From the NCBI GenBank assembly GCA_937888485.1, contig CALAQQ010000251.1, positions 1 through 17,053 of the forward strand: a DNA stretch of 17,053 nt, given 5' to 3'. Shown piece after piece: positions 1-8,570 of the stretch (positions are counted from its first letter, which is position 1; every line of letters begins with the position of its first letter). This DNA comes from an uncultured Clostridia bacterium (GTDB lineage: Bacteria; Bacillota; Clostridia; Oscillospirales; Acutalibacteraceae). A program made the position numbers and the translations under genes. The notes under the pieces were generated by a model that worked only from the letters and a program-made list of their open reading frames with translations, was not told where the DNA came from and ran no database searches.

Positions 1-180
1 AACACCCTTTCAATTTATTGAATGATTATAGTTGTTTATATTTTACTTTATTTAAAGCGAAGTGTAAAGCATTATTTAATAAATTCCGAACTTTTTTGCC
101 TTAAATATCCTGCCTTTTTATTAATATTACCACAATAAGGAACAAAACAAGTAAACAAATTGTAAAATGATTAAAAATTC

Positions 181-209
181 TTGCTTATATTTGTTTTTTA
201 ATATATAAT
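181..209 (+). promoter_or_regulatory. sigma-A type promoter of the GH89 gene
   Basis: TTGCTT at 181-186 and a perfect TATAAT at 204-209 are separated by exactly 17 bases, which places a start of transcription near 216, about 25 bases before the coding region. The DNA upstream (1-180) is very AT-rich; I see no gene, RNA or convincing operator in it. Only one mismatch class (the last two bases of the -35 box) departs from consensus, so this should be a fairly strong constitutive promoter. Confidence 0.65.
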
Positions 210-231
210 ATTAAAGTATGTAATTTTACTT

Positions 232-237
232 AAGGAG
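232..237 (+). promoter_or_regulatory. ribosome binding site deciding between two ATG codons
   Basis: AAGGAG at 232-237 is followed by ATGATG. The first ATG (241) is only 3 bases from the core, the second (244) is 6 bases away. The second is the better-spaced start, which would make the protein one residue shorter, beginning MKNLII. Confidence 0.6.
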
Positions 238-240
238 ATA

Positions 241-2349
241 ATGATGAAGAATCTTATTATCAGAAATACTCCCGATTTTGCCGATATGTTTGTGCTTCGT
301 GACATCGAAAGCTCTGACGAAAAAAATGTCTACGAAGTGTTTTGCGAAAACGGAAAAATTGTTATCTGCGGTGACTGTAAAATAAGCCAGGCCATGGGTT
401 ACTATGCATATCTTCGCAAATACTGCGGCGTCAACCTTTCTCACTGCGGAAACAGAGAAATTTCAATTGATTCCACTCCCCTTTTTGAAGGAAAAATAAC
501 AAAGGTTATTCCTCAGAAAAAACGTGCATTCATGAACTACTGCACCCTCGGATATTCATTCGCTTTCTGGAAATGGGACAGATGGGAAAAAGAAATAGAT
601 TTCATGGCGATGAACGGTATCAACATGCCCCTTTCCGTTGTCGGAAGCGAAGCGGTCTGGTACTACACCATGAGAGATTTTACCTACAGTGAAACAGGTG
701 CTCTTTCATTTCTTTCAGGTCCCGGATTCTGGCCCTGGCAGCTTATGACAAATATTACGGGTTATTTCAGTCTTACAGATATTAAATATATCGAAAGCCG
801 TCTTGAACTCGGGAAGAAAATTATTGACCGCGAAGTTGAGCTTGGTATGACCCCTATTCAGCAGGGCTTTGCAGGAACTGTTCCTGCATCGATTAGCAAG
901 CTTTTCAAAAAGATAAGGCTTCACATGGTGCCTTCATGGTGTAATTTTCCTATTACATATCAGCTTGATCCGACCGACCCCGTTTTCAAAAAATTCGGTA
1001 CGGCGCTTCTTGAAAAACAGCGTCAGCTTTTCGGTGCACATCACTATTATGCCTGTGACCCGTTTCACGAAAATGCACCTTCAATCAAAACGAGAGATTA
1101 CCTCTGGAAGGTCGGACGTGCGATAGATTCAATGTATAAGGATTTTGATAAAGATTCTGTATGGGTTATGCAGAGCTGGTCACTGCGTGAGCAGATTGTC
1201 AAAGCCGTTCCCAAAGAAAGACTTCTTATCCTTGACATTGACGGTTCAAAATATAAGAATACCGAAAACTTCTGGGGATATGAATTCATTCTCGGAAACA
1301 TCCATAATTTCGGTGACAGAACAACTCTTCACGGAAGCATAAAAGCTCTTGCCGACAATACATATGCTTCACTCGAATGCGACAACTGCATCGGTACCGG
1401 TCTTTTCCCGGAAGGAGTTATGCAGAATCCTCTTTATTATGACCTCGCATTCCAGATGCTTACCGAAGATAACTCAATCGATCTCGATGAATGGCTCAAG
1501 GATTATGCATACCGCCGTTACGGAAGCAAGGAAAAATGTCTTGTTGAGGCAATGCTTACTCTCCGTGATACCTGCTACAGCGAAAACTGTACAGGAAGAG
1601 AAACCGGTTCGGTTATCTGTGCAAGACCTGCAACGGAACTTCTTCACACCGCACCGAACGATTTCAGAAATCTTCGTTATGATAACAAACTTCTTTATAA
1701 GGCGGCTGAACTGCTCTTAAATTCAGAAAATGCTACCAAAGACGGTTACGCCTATGATGCCTGTGACCTTGTACGTCAGGTGCTCAGCAACTATGCATCC
1801 AATCTCTACGACAAGGCAATGTACGGCTTCAACAACCGTGATGTCAATATATTCGAAAGAGCATCGAACGCTTTCCTCAAAATATGCGAGGAGCTTGATG
1901 AACTTCTTCAAACAAGACCCGAACTGACCCTTTATGAGCATCTCAGAGAGGCAAAGGAACTCGCTTTTACAGAAAAAGACCAGCAGAATTTCGAACTCAA
2001 TCTTCTTATGCAGGTTACACTTTGGGGACCTGTTGCAAACACGGTTAACTACGACTATGCTTGGAAAGAATGGGGCGGATTAATCGGCACATATTATTCA
2101 AAGCGTTGGCAGAGTTTCTATGAGCGCCTTGCATATGAGTTCCCCAAACGCAGAAAATTCTCAACGACTACACGCAAACAGCATTGCGAAAGAAACATTT
2201 ACAGAGGCAATCAGTTCTACAAAAACTATGCCGAATTTGAAAGAAAATGGCTTTCAACCGCCAATCCCGAAGCCCCGAGTGAAGAAAACACGGTTGAAAC
2301 TGCAAGAAAACTTCTCGAAAAATATAAGAGAGCTATTCTTGAAGACTGA
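241..2349 (+). CDS. alpha-N-acetylglucosaminidase, glycoside hydrolase family 89 (NAGLU-like)
   Basis: GH89 enzymes remove terminal non-reducing alpha-linked GlcNAc, for example from heparan-type chains or alpha-GlcNAc-capped mucin glycans. The 702-residue product has the family's layout: a small N-terminal alpha/beta domain (about 1-80), a central TIM barrel (about 85-420) and a helical C-terminal domain. Family landmarks are NGINMPLSVVGSEAVWYY (the NG(I)N..L...G.E..W motif), YACDPFHENAP, WVMQSWSLREQ, GNIHNFGDRTTLHG and GTGLFPEGVMQNP. By correspondence with the two catalytic glutamates of human NAGLU (316 and 446), E277 (in DPFHEN) and E391 (in FPEG) are the predicted acid/base and nucleophile. 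No signal peptide or membrane segment is visible, so a cytoplasmic location is inferred and substrates would have to be imported as small oligosaccharides. The length is close to the minimal family core, without the extra binding domains found in secreted clostridial GH89 enzymes. The gene has its own promoter and terminator and is convergent with the repeat-protein cluster. Translation may start at 244 rather than 241. Confidence 0.92.
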   Translation: MMKNLIIRNTPDFADMFVLRDIESSDEKNVYEVFCENGKIVICGDCKISQAMGYYAYLRKYCGVNLSHCGNREISIDSTPLFEGKITKVIPQKKRAFMNYCTLGYSFAFWKWDRWEKEIDFMAMNGINMPLSVVGSEAVWYYTMRDFTYSETGALSFLSGPGFWPWQLMTNITGYFSLTDIKYIESRLELGKKIIDREVELGMTPIQQGFAGTVPASISKLFKKIRLHMVPSWCNFPITYQLDPTDPVFKKFGTALLEKQRQLFGAHHYYACDPFHENAPSIKTRDYLWKVGRAIDSMYKDFDKDSVWVMQSWSLREQIVKAVPKERLLILDIDGSKYKNTENFWGYEFILGNIHNFGDRTTLHGSIKALADNTYASLECDNCIGTGLFPEGVMQNPLYYDLAFQMLTEDNSIDLDEWLKDYAYRRYGSKEKCLVEAMLTLRDTCYSENCTGRETGSVICARPATELLHTAPNDFRNLRYDNKLLYKAAELLLNSENATKDGYAYDACDLVRQVLSNYASNLYDKAMYGFNNRDVNIFERASNAFLKICEELDELLQTRPELTLYEHLREAKELAFTEKDQQNFELNLLMQVTLWGPVANTVNYDYAWKEWGGLIGTYYSKRWQSFYERLAYEFPKRRKFSTTTRKQHCERNIYRGNQFYKNYAEFERKWLSTANPEAPSEENTVETARKLLEKYKRAILED

Positions 2350-2362
2350 TAAATTGCAAACG

Positions 2363-2409
2363 CCCCTGAATTTCCGGTGATTTCCGGGAATTCAGGGGTT
2401 GTTTTTTTT
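2363..2409 (+). terminator. intrinsic terminator of the GH89 gene
   Basis: A 15-bp stem pairs 2363-2377 with 2384-2398 around a 6-base loop, with one G-U pair and otherwise perfect. It is followed by TTG and eight T (2402-2409). It lies 14 bases after the GH89 stop codon. Confidence 0.93.
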
Positions 2410-2442
2410 AAAAAGTAAAAGCCCCCGACTTTCGTCGGGGGC
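2410..2442 (-). terminator. intrinsic terminator of the 1987-residue repeat-protein gene
   Basis: On the - strand a 9-bp perfect stem (GCCCCCGAC with GTCGGGGGC, 2421-2442) closes a GAAA tetraloop of the stable GNRA class and is followed by TTTTACTTTTT. It lies 15 bases after the stop codon at 2458-2460. With the + strand terminator next to it, it forms a back-to-back pair that insulates the convergent genes. Confidence 0.92.
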
Positions 2443-2457
2443 CATGGAATTAAATTA

Positions 2458-5400
2458 TTATTCGGGAAGACCTGTAACCTGGTTGATATTCAAAATACCA
2501 AGGGCATAGTCTTCAACGAGACTTGCATCGAACGAATGAATTGTTCCGTCAAGATGTATGTCTGCAGCCATTACTTTGTATGCAGCATATTCGTTTTCTT
2601 CTTCTCTTGCGGGTTCATCTTCTTCAGGCTCCTCACTCCAATATGTGATACCGAGAGCTTCGTCTTCAATTATAGAAGCGTCACCTGACAAAATACCTGC
2701 GTCGCCGTTTACGTCGCCGAATATAACAACTATGAAGGTTTCAACAAGAATATCGTCTGCTTCATCTTCTGTGTCTAAGCGGTCATAAACGTTGATTTCA
2801 GCACCTGTTCCTACGAAGTGTGTATAAGGATCTACATATTCTACTTCGATTCTGCCGTCACCGAGAACAGTAACATAATCGCTGAGGATTTTTTCCTTAT
2901 TGCCCATCTTTATATCAGTGAGCTTTTCCTCAAGACCGTAGATGTAGTATCCGTCGAATGAATCTGTCTCGTAAGGAATAGCGTCTACAGCCTTATATTC
3001 TTCGCCGTATCTGTTTGTACCGCTGTTATAGCTTTCTGTTATACCGTTTCTGTCAACAACTGTTGTTGAACCTTCAACGGGAACAAGCTTAACTGCGATT
3101 CTTTCATACTTAGCATAGAGAATGAGGTCTTTTGTACCTGTGTAGATGTCGCCTTCCTTATACTCGTTATCGTCTACATCGAACCAGCCTACGAATTTAT
3201 AAACTGTGCCGTCATTGAATACGGGAGCATCGGGAAGGATAACTGTACCCTGGTGCTTGATTTCGCCTCTTGCGATTTCTTCAGGCTCTGAGGGTTTTAC
3301 AGCAGGATCATCTTCGGAATCAACCATATCCATGAAGATGATTTCATATGTTTCTGCTTCCCAGATAGCTACATAGGATTCACCGTCTTCATCCATTGTG
3401 CCGAAATCGGTAATGGCTGTTTCGGGATCATCTTCTGTTGCCCAACCGCCAAATTCATAACCGGGTCTTGTGGGGTCTTCGGGAGGTGTGATCTTATCGC
3501 CTTCTGCAACGGGGACATCCTTTACAGTGATATCTTCGCCGAGATCATCCTTACCGAAATTACCTTCGCCAGCATCGAATATTGCGCTTATTTTCCATGT
3601 TGCCTTAACATAAACATCTTCAGCGGGCATCTTAACAGGAATTGTTGTTGCATCGCCGTTTTCATCAACCCAACCTGCAAATACAACGTTGCCTTCCTTA
3701 GTGGGATCTGCAACAGGATCTACAACTGCACCGTAGTAGTAATCTGTTACGGTTTCAACGCCGTCAACATCTACTGTGAGTTTGTACTGGTTTCTCTTTA
3801 CGTATACCTGGAGAACAAGAGTTCCTTCTGCAGGAACTGTGCCTGTAAGAATGTTATCTGCTTCCTCATCAATTGTGAAGCCTTCGGGAGCAGTGTAATC
3901 TGCAGGTACTTCTTCCCCAACAATACCGTTTGAAAGAATTACCACTTCAGTGGGTTTGTTTATTTCGGGATAGTTGCCTTCTGTATCCATGATATAAACA
4001 TTCAATACATAGTCTACACCCTTATTTTCTTTCCATTCTGCTACGAATTCAAGAGCCTTTGAAGGCATTTTCTCGTAATCAGCGGGTGTCTTGCCGTCAG
4101 CATCTTTCCATGCAACAAACTTATAGCCGGGCTTAGTGGGTTCTGCAGGAACGGGGATTTCATCTTCGAAGTCTATATACTTGGGATAATCTTCTACTGT
4201 TTCGTCGTCAACTACATATGTTAATTCGTAGCTGATCTTTGTCCATACTACCTCAAGTGTTATATCATCTTCGGGGAATGTTGCAGGAATATCTTTGCTT
4301 ACATTGCCTTCAGCATCTTTCCAACCTTCGAATGTGTGACCTTCCTTTTCGGGAACGGGAACTTCGTCAGAGGGAACTTCTGCACCGATAAGACCTTCAA
4401 CCTCTGTTACTTCGCCGTCAACATCAAAGCTGATTGTAGTCTTGTCAAGAGCGTAGTAAACCTTAAGAACTGTTGAACCGTCAGGAGCAACTTCTGCTTC
4501 AAGAACTGACTTCTCAGTATCAACTGTATAGTTCTTTTCTTCAGCAGGAGTATATGTTGCTGTTTCTTCGGACTTGAATGTTGTTAAGATTTCTTCTTTA
4601 TCTGCAGTTTCGGGATATTTTCCGTCTGTATCCATGTAGTAGAATTCAACGGTAACATCTACGAAATCAGGAGTCCAGATGGGTTTATATGTTTCGCCGC
4701 CAACTGTATCCATGTCTGCAGGAGGATTACCTTCTTCGTCAACCCAACCATCGAATATGTAACCTTCCTTTTCAGGATCGGTTGCGGGTTCTGTGATAGG
4801 CTGATCAAATACTGTGGGAATCTTCTGCTCTGTTGAACCGTCTTCCCATTCACCGCCGTCTGCATCAAATATTGCATCAAAGGTGTCGGGAGTCCATGTT
4901 GCTGTAAGTTCTGTATTCTCAGCAGGCATCTTAGCGGGAACTTCAGCTTTATTGCCTTCTGCGTCTACCCACTTGTCGAAGATATAACCGGGCTTTGTGG
5001 GATTTGCGGGAGCTGTTACGTCTGAGTTGTAATCCTGAGTGATGTCAGGGATTTCGCTGCCACCGTCAGTATCAAAGGAGATTGTGTACTGATTGATCTT
5101 CCACTGTGCAACATATGTTGCATCTTCGATTGCCTTGTTTACAACTGCAGGCTTCCAACCGTCAAAGGTGTAGCCTTTAAGTGCGGGATCTTCGGGAGCA
5201 ACTACTGCTGCGCCGTAGTAAAGATTAAGTACGATTTCTTCCTTTTCAACCTTGTCACCGTTTTCGTCGGTTACTGTGAACATACCGTCATTAGCATCGA
5301 ATGTTACAACTACTTCTTCTCTTGCATAGTAAATCTTGAGAACGGTCGAACCGTCGGGAAGAATTTCTGCCTTGAGAACTGATGCTTCGGGAGTCTTCTC

Positions 5401-8400
5401 TGTTTCTTCATCCAGATAGACGCCTTGCTGAGCATTGGGAGTAACTTCTGCCATTGTGCCGGTTGTGCCGGTCTTTTCAATTATACCGTCGGGTGTCTTG
5501 TTGTAAGTACCGTCGGTATTCATTATGTATGTTTCAACAACATACTTGGTATCATCTGCGGGATTCCATACAGCATAGAAGGTCTTGCCTTCTTCATCCA
5601 TTGTTGTGGGAGGATTGCCGTTTTCGTCAACCCAACCGCCGAATTCGTAACCTTCCTTTTCAGGTTCGGTTGCGGGAACTGTGATGGGATCATCATATTT
5701 TACGGGAATGGTTTCATATGCATCTTCGTCAGCATCGTCTTCTTCGAGCTTGAAGATAGCATCATATTCGATTGCTTCAAATACTGCGATATACTCAGTA
5801 TCGTGAGCAGGCATTGTTGCATCTACAGCAGGAGTCCATTCGATGAATGTGTAACCTTCCTTGTAGGGATCAGCGGGAGTTTCAACTTCTTCACCGAACT
5901 TGGTGGGGAAGCTTTCATATGTTGCACCGTCAACAATATACTTTGCGTTGTATTTTATTGCTTCCCATGTTGCAACAAAGTCAATGCCTTCCTGATCCAT
6001 AACACCTACGTCAGGAGACCAACCCTTGAATTCGAATCCTTCCTTAGTGGGATCTTCGGGAGCAAGAATCTGTTCGCCGTAAACGGTGGAAACAGTCTTG
6101 GAATCTGTGCCGTCTGCAAATTCACCGCCATCTGCGTCGAATGTTGCATCGTATGAATTAAGAACAAGCTTGTAGTAAAGGTCTACGCGCTGTGTGGGCA
6201 TTGTTTCACCGTCAGCAAGAGGTGTTGTGAATGAAATGTCCTTATAAGCGGGTGAAAGTGTGTAGCCTACGGGAACTGTGTATGAATTCGGAACAGGATT
6301 GATTACATCGCCAAATTCAAATGTGCTTGTTGTTTCAAGTTCAAAACTCTGAGTTTCAGGATTGAGAACATAGTAGTAAACAGGATAGTTTACAGTGTCA
6401 AATATTGCAGTATAAACTGTGTCTTCTTCGGGGTTTTCTGTGGGAAGAGGAGCGGGAATAATCTTGCCATCATTGGGGTCATGGTCCCAACCGATGAACT
6501 GAGACCCTTCCATAACGGGGTTTTCGGGAGCTACGAGGGGCTCGCCTGCGATAACTTCCTCTGTGAGGTCGGGATCACCGTTATTGAATTTGAATGTAAC
6601 GTTTACCTTTTTGCTCCATGTTGCATAGAGAGTAACATCTTCATAAGGCATAGTTGCAGGGATTTCAGCTGCATCGCCGTTTTCGTCAACCCAACCCATG
6701 AATGCATAGCCGTCTCTTTCGGGATCTGCGGGAGCTGTAACCTTATCACCGATATAAACATCGTCTTCAGCATCGATTACATATGTGCCTTCGCCTGTTT
6801 CAGCGAATGTACCGCCTTCACCTTCAAGAGTGATTCTGCTTTCAACTGTTACGGGGTTGCTCTCAATGCTGTGCTGTACATTCCACTGGAACATGGGGAT
6901 AGTCTTTTCTTCGCCCCAACCTTCTTCGCCGTAAGGAATGTTGATATAAGCATCGATGTCTGTGGTGTTCTGGATTGTTTCTTCTACGATGAAGAAATCA
7001 CCCCAGTCTTCTGCTGTTTCAAGAACAACAAGATCAAATTCAACGAACCATTCGTCACCGCTGAGAACTGCGCATTTGTCAGGATCGAATCTGTATCTGA
7101 TGGTAATTGCATTGTTCTTCTTTGCAAAATCAGATGTGATATAGTCGTTTTCAATAAGGCGCTTCAATACTATATGATTGGGAGAAGCCTTTGTGAAAGA
7201 ACCTGATGAACCTGTGAGTGCTGCAGAGCTTGTTGCGCTCTTGTTGATGGAAGCTTCAACATTTGTATCTGTGGGATATGCATCTGTAAAGAAATCGTTT
7301 TCGTAGAATACGATGATATCACCTGCGTTGGTGAAGTAAGAAGTGTCAATGAAAAGTCTTGCCTTTACGGTTTCGCCTCTCTTAACTCTGTCTGTCTTTT
7401 CGTATTCGCCGGTTTCTTCGTTATATCTGTGGATTTCAGTTCTGAATCCGAGAGTTTCGGAGATTTCGCCTGCGGGAGTCTTCCATACAGCTTCGTATGT
7501 TGTATCAGCATCAGGATATGCTGTGATTTTGTCTACAATATCATCTGTGCCTGATACACGCCAGCCGGCAAATTCATAGCCACTGCGAACGGGTTCTTTA
7601 ACTGTGAGAGCAGAACCTGCTTCACCTTCGGGACTCATTGTTACCGAACCGTCAGTAAATTCACCGCCGTTAGCGTTGAATGTAGCTTTAACAAGGTTCT
7701 GATAAAGCTCAACGGGAGCATTATCAAAAATAAGATTTGCGTTCCAGTTGAACATGTATACTACATCTTCAACATAGGTGTCATATGTACCCTTGGGAAC
7801 ATCAATGTAGCCGTCTGAATAATCGAGTGATGCTGCAGTTTTCTCGAAAGCGAGGAATCTGCCGTATTCGCCTGCGGGAGCATCTTCTTTAACGGTAAGC
7901 TCAAATTCGCAGAACCATTTATTTGCATCGAGTTTCTTGTTTCTTACACTGTCACCAAATGAATAGGAAACAATGATGGGATCATATTCGTTTGCTTCCT
8001 GTACAGTAATTCTACCGTCAGCAAGCATAAGCTCTTCAACGTCCTGTGCGGGAACTGATTCCGAAGCATAGAAATTACCGGAAACACCGTATGATGTAGC
8101 GTATTGGGAGTTAACTGCCAATGTATTATTTCCTGCTCCGTAAGCATCTGTAAAGAACTTGTTGCTATAGAAGAACAGAAGTGAACCGGAGTTGGTATAA
8201 TAGTCAGTTCCGAGATAAACTCTTGCCTTGACTGTTTCACCTTTTTCAACTTTATCGGTTTTTATCCATTCATCATTAACTTTTCTGAGTATTTCGGTTT
8301 TAATAGTAAGGTCAAATCCACCATTTACCTGAGCATCCCAAGCAAATGAAGTAAATGAAAAGCTGCTTAAAACCATCAGAATCGCTAACGCAACAGCAAC

Positions 8401-8421
8401 CAACCTTTTAGTTTTTACCAT
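2458..8421 (-). CDS. giant secreted protein: cohesin-like domains, InlB-type B-repeats, MucBP-like modules and C-terminal dockerin
   Basis: I chose the ATG at 8421 because AAGGAGG ends 8 bases upstream and because it starts a clean signal peptide (MVKTKRLVAVALAIL..., predicted cleavage after SFA, residue 27). The open frame extends 24 codons further upstream, but without a better site. The mature chain (1987 residues with signal) is very acidic. From about residue 30 to 225 and again from about 315 to 520 there are two related beta-rich segments with GETVKAR(V/L) near their starts, resembling cohesin or Ig-like folds (weak). A B-repeat sits between them. After that come about 13 more Listeria-Bacteroides (InlB B-type, Flg_new) repeats with the pattern ..PxxGYxFxGWxxxxG...MP...T.ATW, interrupted by about four MucBP-like modules (for example VVETYIMNTDGTY...LKIYYA). 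Residues about 1776-1900 form a pre-dockerin segment (KLVPVEGSTTVVDRNG). The dockerin (1900-1987) has calcium loops DVNGDAGILSGD and DIHLDGTIHSFD, and ends LNINQVTGLPE. There is no LPXTG, SLH domain or transmembrane anchor, so attachment to the cell would have to be through the dockerin or be absent. No catalytic domain is visible. The likely role is adhesion or fibre structure; this is inference. Confidence 0.88.
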   Translation of the reverse strand: MVKTKRLVAVALAILMVLSSFSFTSFAWDAQVNGGFDLTIKTEILRKVNDEWIKTDKVEKGETVKARVYLGTDYYTNSGSLLFFYSNKFFTDAYGAGNNTLAVNSQYATSYGVSGNFYASESVPAQDVEELMLADGRITVQEANEYDPIIVSYSFGDSVRNKKLDANKWFCEFELTVKEDAPAGEYGRFLAFEKTAASLDYSDGYIDVPKGTYDTYVEDVVYMFNWNANLIFDNAPVELYQNLVKATFNANGGEFTDGSVTMSPEGEAGSALTVKEPVRSGYEFAGWRVSGTDDIVDKITAYPDADTTYEAVWKTPAGEISETLGFRTEIHRYNEETGEYEKTDRVKRGETVKARLFIDTSYFTNAGDIIVFYENDFFTDAYPTDTNVEASINKSATSSAALTGSSGSFTKASPNHIVLKRLIENDYITSDFAKKNNAITIRYRFDPDKCAVLSGDEWFVEFDLVVLETAEDWGDFFIVEETIQNTTDIDAYINIPYGEEGWGEEKTIPMFQWNVQHSIESNPVTVESRITLEGEGGTFAETGEGTYVIDAEDDVYIGDKVTAPADPERDGYAFMGWVDENGDAAEIPATMPYEDVTLYATWSKKVNVTFKFNNGDPDLTEEVIAGEPLVAPENPVMEGSQFIGWDHDPNDGKIIPAPLPTENPEEDTVYTAIFDTVNYPVYYYVLNPETQSFELETTSTFEFGDVINPVPNSYTVPVGYTLSPAYKDISFTTPLADGETMPTQRVDLYYKLVLNSYDATFDADGGEFADGTDSKTVSTVYGEQILAPEDPTKEGFEFKGWSPDVGVMDQEGIDFVATWEAIKYNAKYIVDGATYESFPTKFGEEVETPADPYKEGYTFIEWTPAVDATMPAHDTEYIAVFEAIEYDAIFKLEEDDADEDAYETIPVKYDDPITVPATEPEKEGYEFGGWVDENGNPPTTMDEEGKTFYAVWNPADDTKYVVETYIMNTDGTYNKTPDGIIEKTGTTGTMAEVTPNAQQGVYLDEETEKTPEASVLKAEILPDGSTVLKIYYAREEVVVTFDANDGMFTVTDENGDKVEKEEIVLNLYYGAAVVAPEDPALKGYTFDGWKPAVVNKAIEDATYVAQWKINQYTISFDTDGGSEIPDITQDYNSDVTAPANPTKPGYIFDKWVDAEGNKAEVPAKMPAENTELTATWTPDTFDAIFDADGGEWEDGSTEQKIPTVFDQPITEPATDPEKEGYIFDGWVDEEGNPPADMDTVGGETYKPIWTPDFVDVTVEFYYMDTDGKYPETADKEEILTTFKSEETATYTPAEEKNYTVDTEKSVLEAEVAPDGSTVLKVYYALDKTTISFDVDGEVTEVEGLIGAEVPSDEVPVPEKEGHTFEGWKDAEGNVSKDIPATFPEDDITLEVVWTKISYELTYVVDDETVEDYPKYIDFEDEIPVPAEPTKPGYKFVAWKDADGKTPADYEKMPSKALEFVAEWKENKGVDYVLNVYIMDTEGNYPEINKPTEVVILSNGIVGEEVPADYTAPEGFTIDEEADNILTGTVPAEGTLVLQVYVKRNQYKLTVDVDGVETVTDYYYGAVVDPVADPTKEGNVVFAGWVDENGDATTIPVKMPAEDVYVKATWKISAIFDAGEGNFGKDDLGEDITVKDVPVAEGDKITPPEDPTRPGYEFGGWATEDDPETAITDFGTMDEDGESYVAIWEAETYEIIFMDMVDSEDDPAVKPSEPEEIARGEIKHQGTVILPDAPVFNDGTVYKFVGWFDVDDNEYKEGDIYTGTKDLILYAKYERIAVKLVPVEGSTTVVDRNGITESYNSGTNRYGEEYKAVDAIPYETDSFDGYYIYGLEEKLTDIKMGNKEKILSDYVTVLGDGRIEVEYVDPYTHFVGTGAEINVYDRLDTEDEADDILVETFIVVIFGDVNGDAGILSGDASIIEDEALGITYWSEEPEEDEPAREEENEYAAYKVMAADIHLDGTIHSFDASLVEDYALGILNINQVTGLPE

Positions 8422-8471
8422 GAGAGAATCCTCCTTATTATTTTCCCGTTTCCTTATCGGAAAAGGGGCTT

Positions 8472-8491
8472 GAGCGAATTTATTTTCGCCC
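8472..8491 (-). other. leader hairpin upstream of the 1987-residue protein gene
   Basis: On the - strand GGGCGAA pairs with TTCGCTC (7 bp including one G-U) around a 6-base loop. It lies in the 149-base gap between the two giant genes, about 50 bases before the start codon. No riboswitch class is recognised and no clear promoter was found in this gap. Confidence 0.3.
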
Positions 8492-8522
8492 AACTAATTT
8501 AACCGGAACTTTTCCTCAACTA

Positions 8523-8551
8523 TGAGGGGGAAAGGGTCTCTCTCCCCCTCA
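8523..8551 (-). terminator. stem-loop just after the 1814-residue protein gene, without a U-tract
   Basis: TGAGGGGGA (8523-8531) and TCCCCCTCA (8543-8551) form a perfect 9-bp GC-rich stem with an 11-base loop, 19 bases after the stop codon of the upstream gene. On the - strand it is followed by TAGTTGAGGAAAAG, not by a run of T. The position is that of a terminator, but the missing T-run argues for partial read-through or for an RNA processing/stability element between two genes of one operon. Confidence 0.45.
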
Positions 8552-8570
8552 CGTTTGGTAGGTTAGTAGA

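Noticed and set aside
1..180. A small gene, RNA or origin in the left-end AT-rich DNA
   Set aside because: There is no open frame with a ribosome site, no stable hairpin and no repeated box; the AT-richness is typical of an intergenic region.
5425..6156. A 243-codon + strand open frame opposite the 1987-residue protein gene
   Set aside because: It is antisense to a well-supported repeat gene. Its Cys/Phe/Ile-rich composition is what the reverse complement of D/E/G/P-rich B-repeats gives, and it has no ribosome site. The same holds for 6481-7206, 9132-9443, 10140-10508 and 10983-11285.
2458..8421. A cellulosome scaffold or glycosidase
   Set aside because: No carbohydrate-binding or catalytic module is visible; only weak cohesin-like segments, B-repeats and MucBP-like modules precede the dockerin.
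8422..8493. A 24-codon N-terminal extension of the 1987-residue protein (start at 8493)
   Set aside because: The ATG at 8421 has an AAGGAGG site and starts a clean signal peptide; the extension covers the leader hairpin and would bury the signal peptide.
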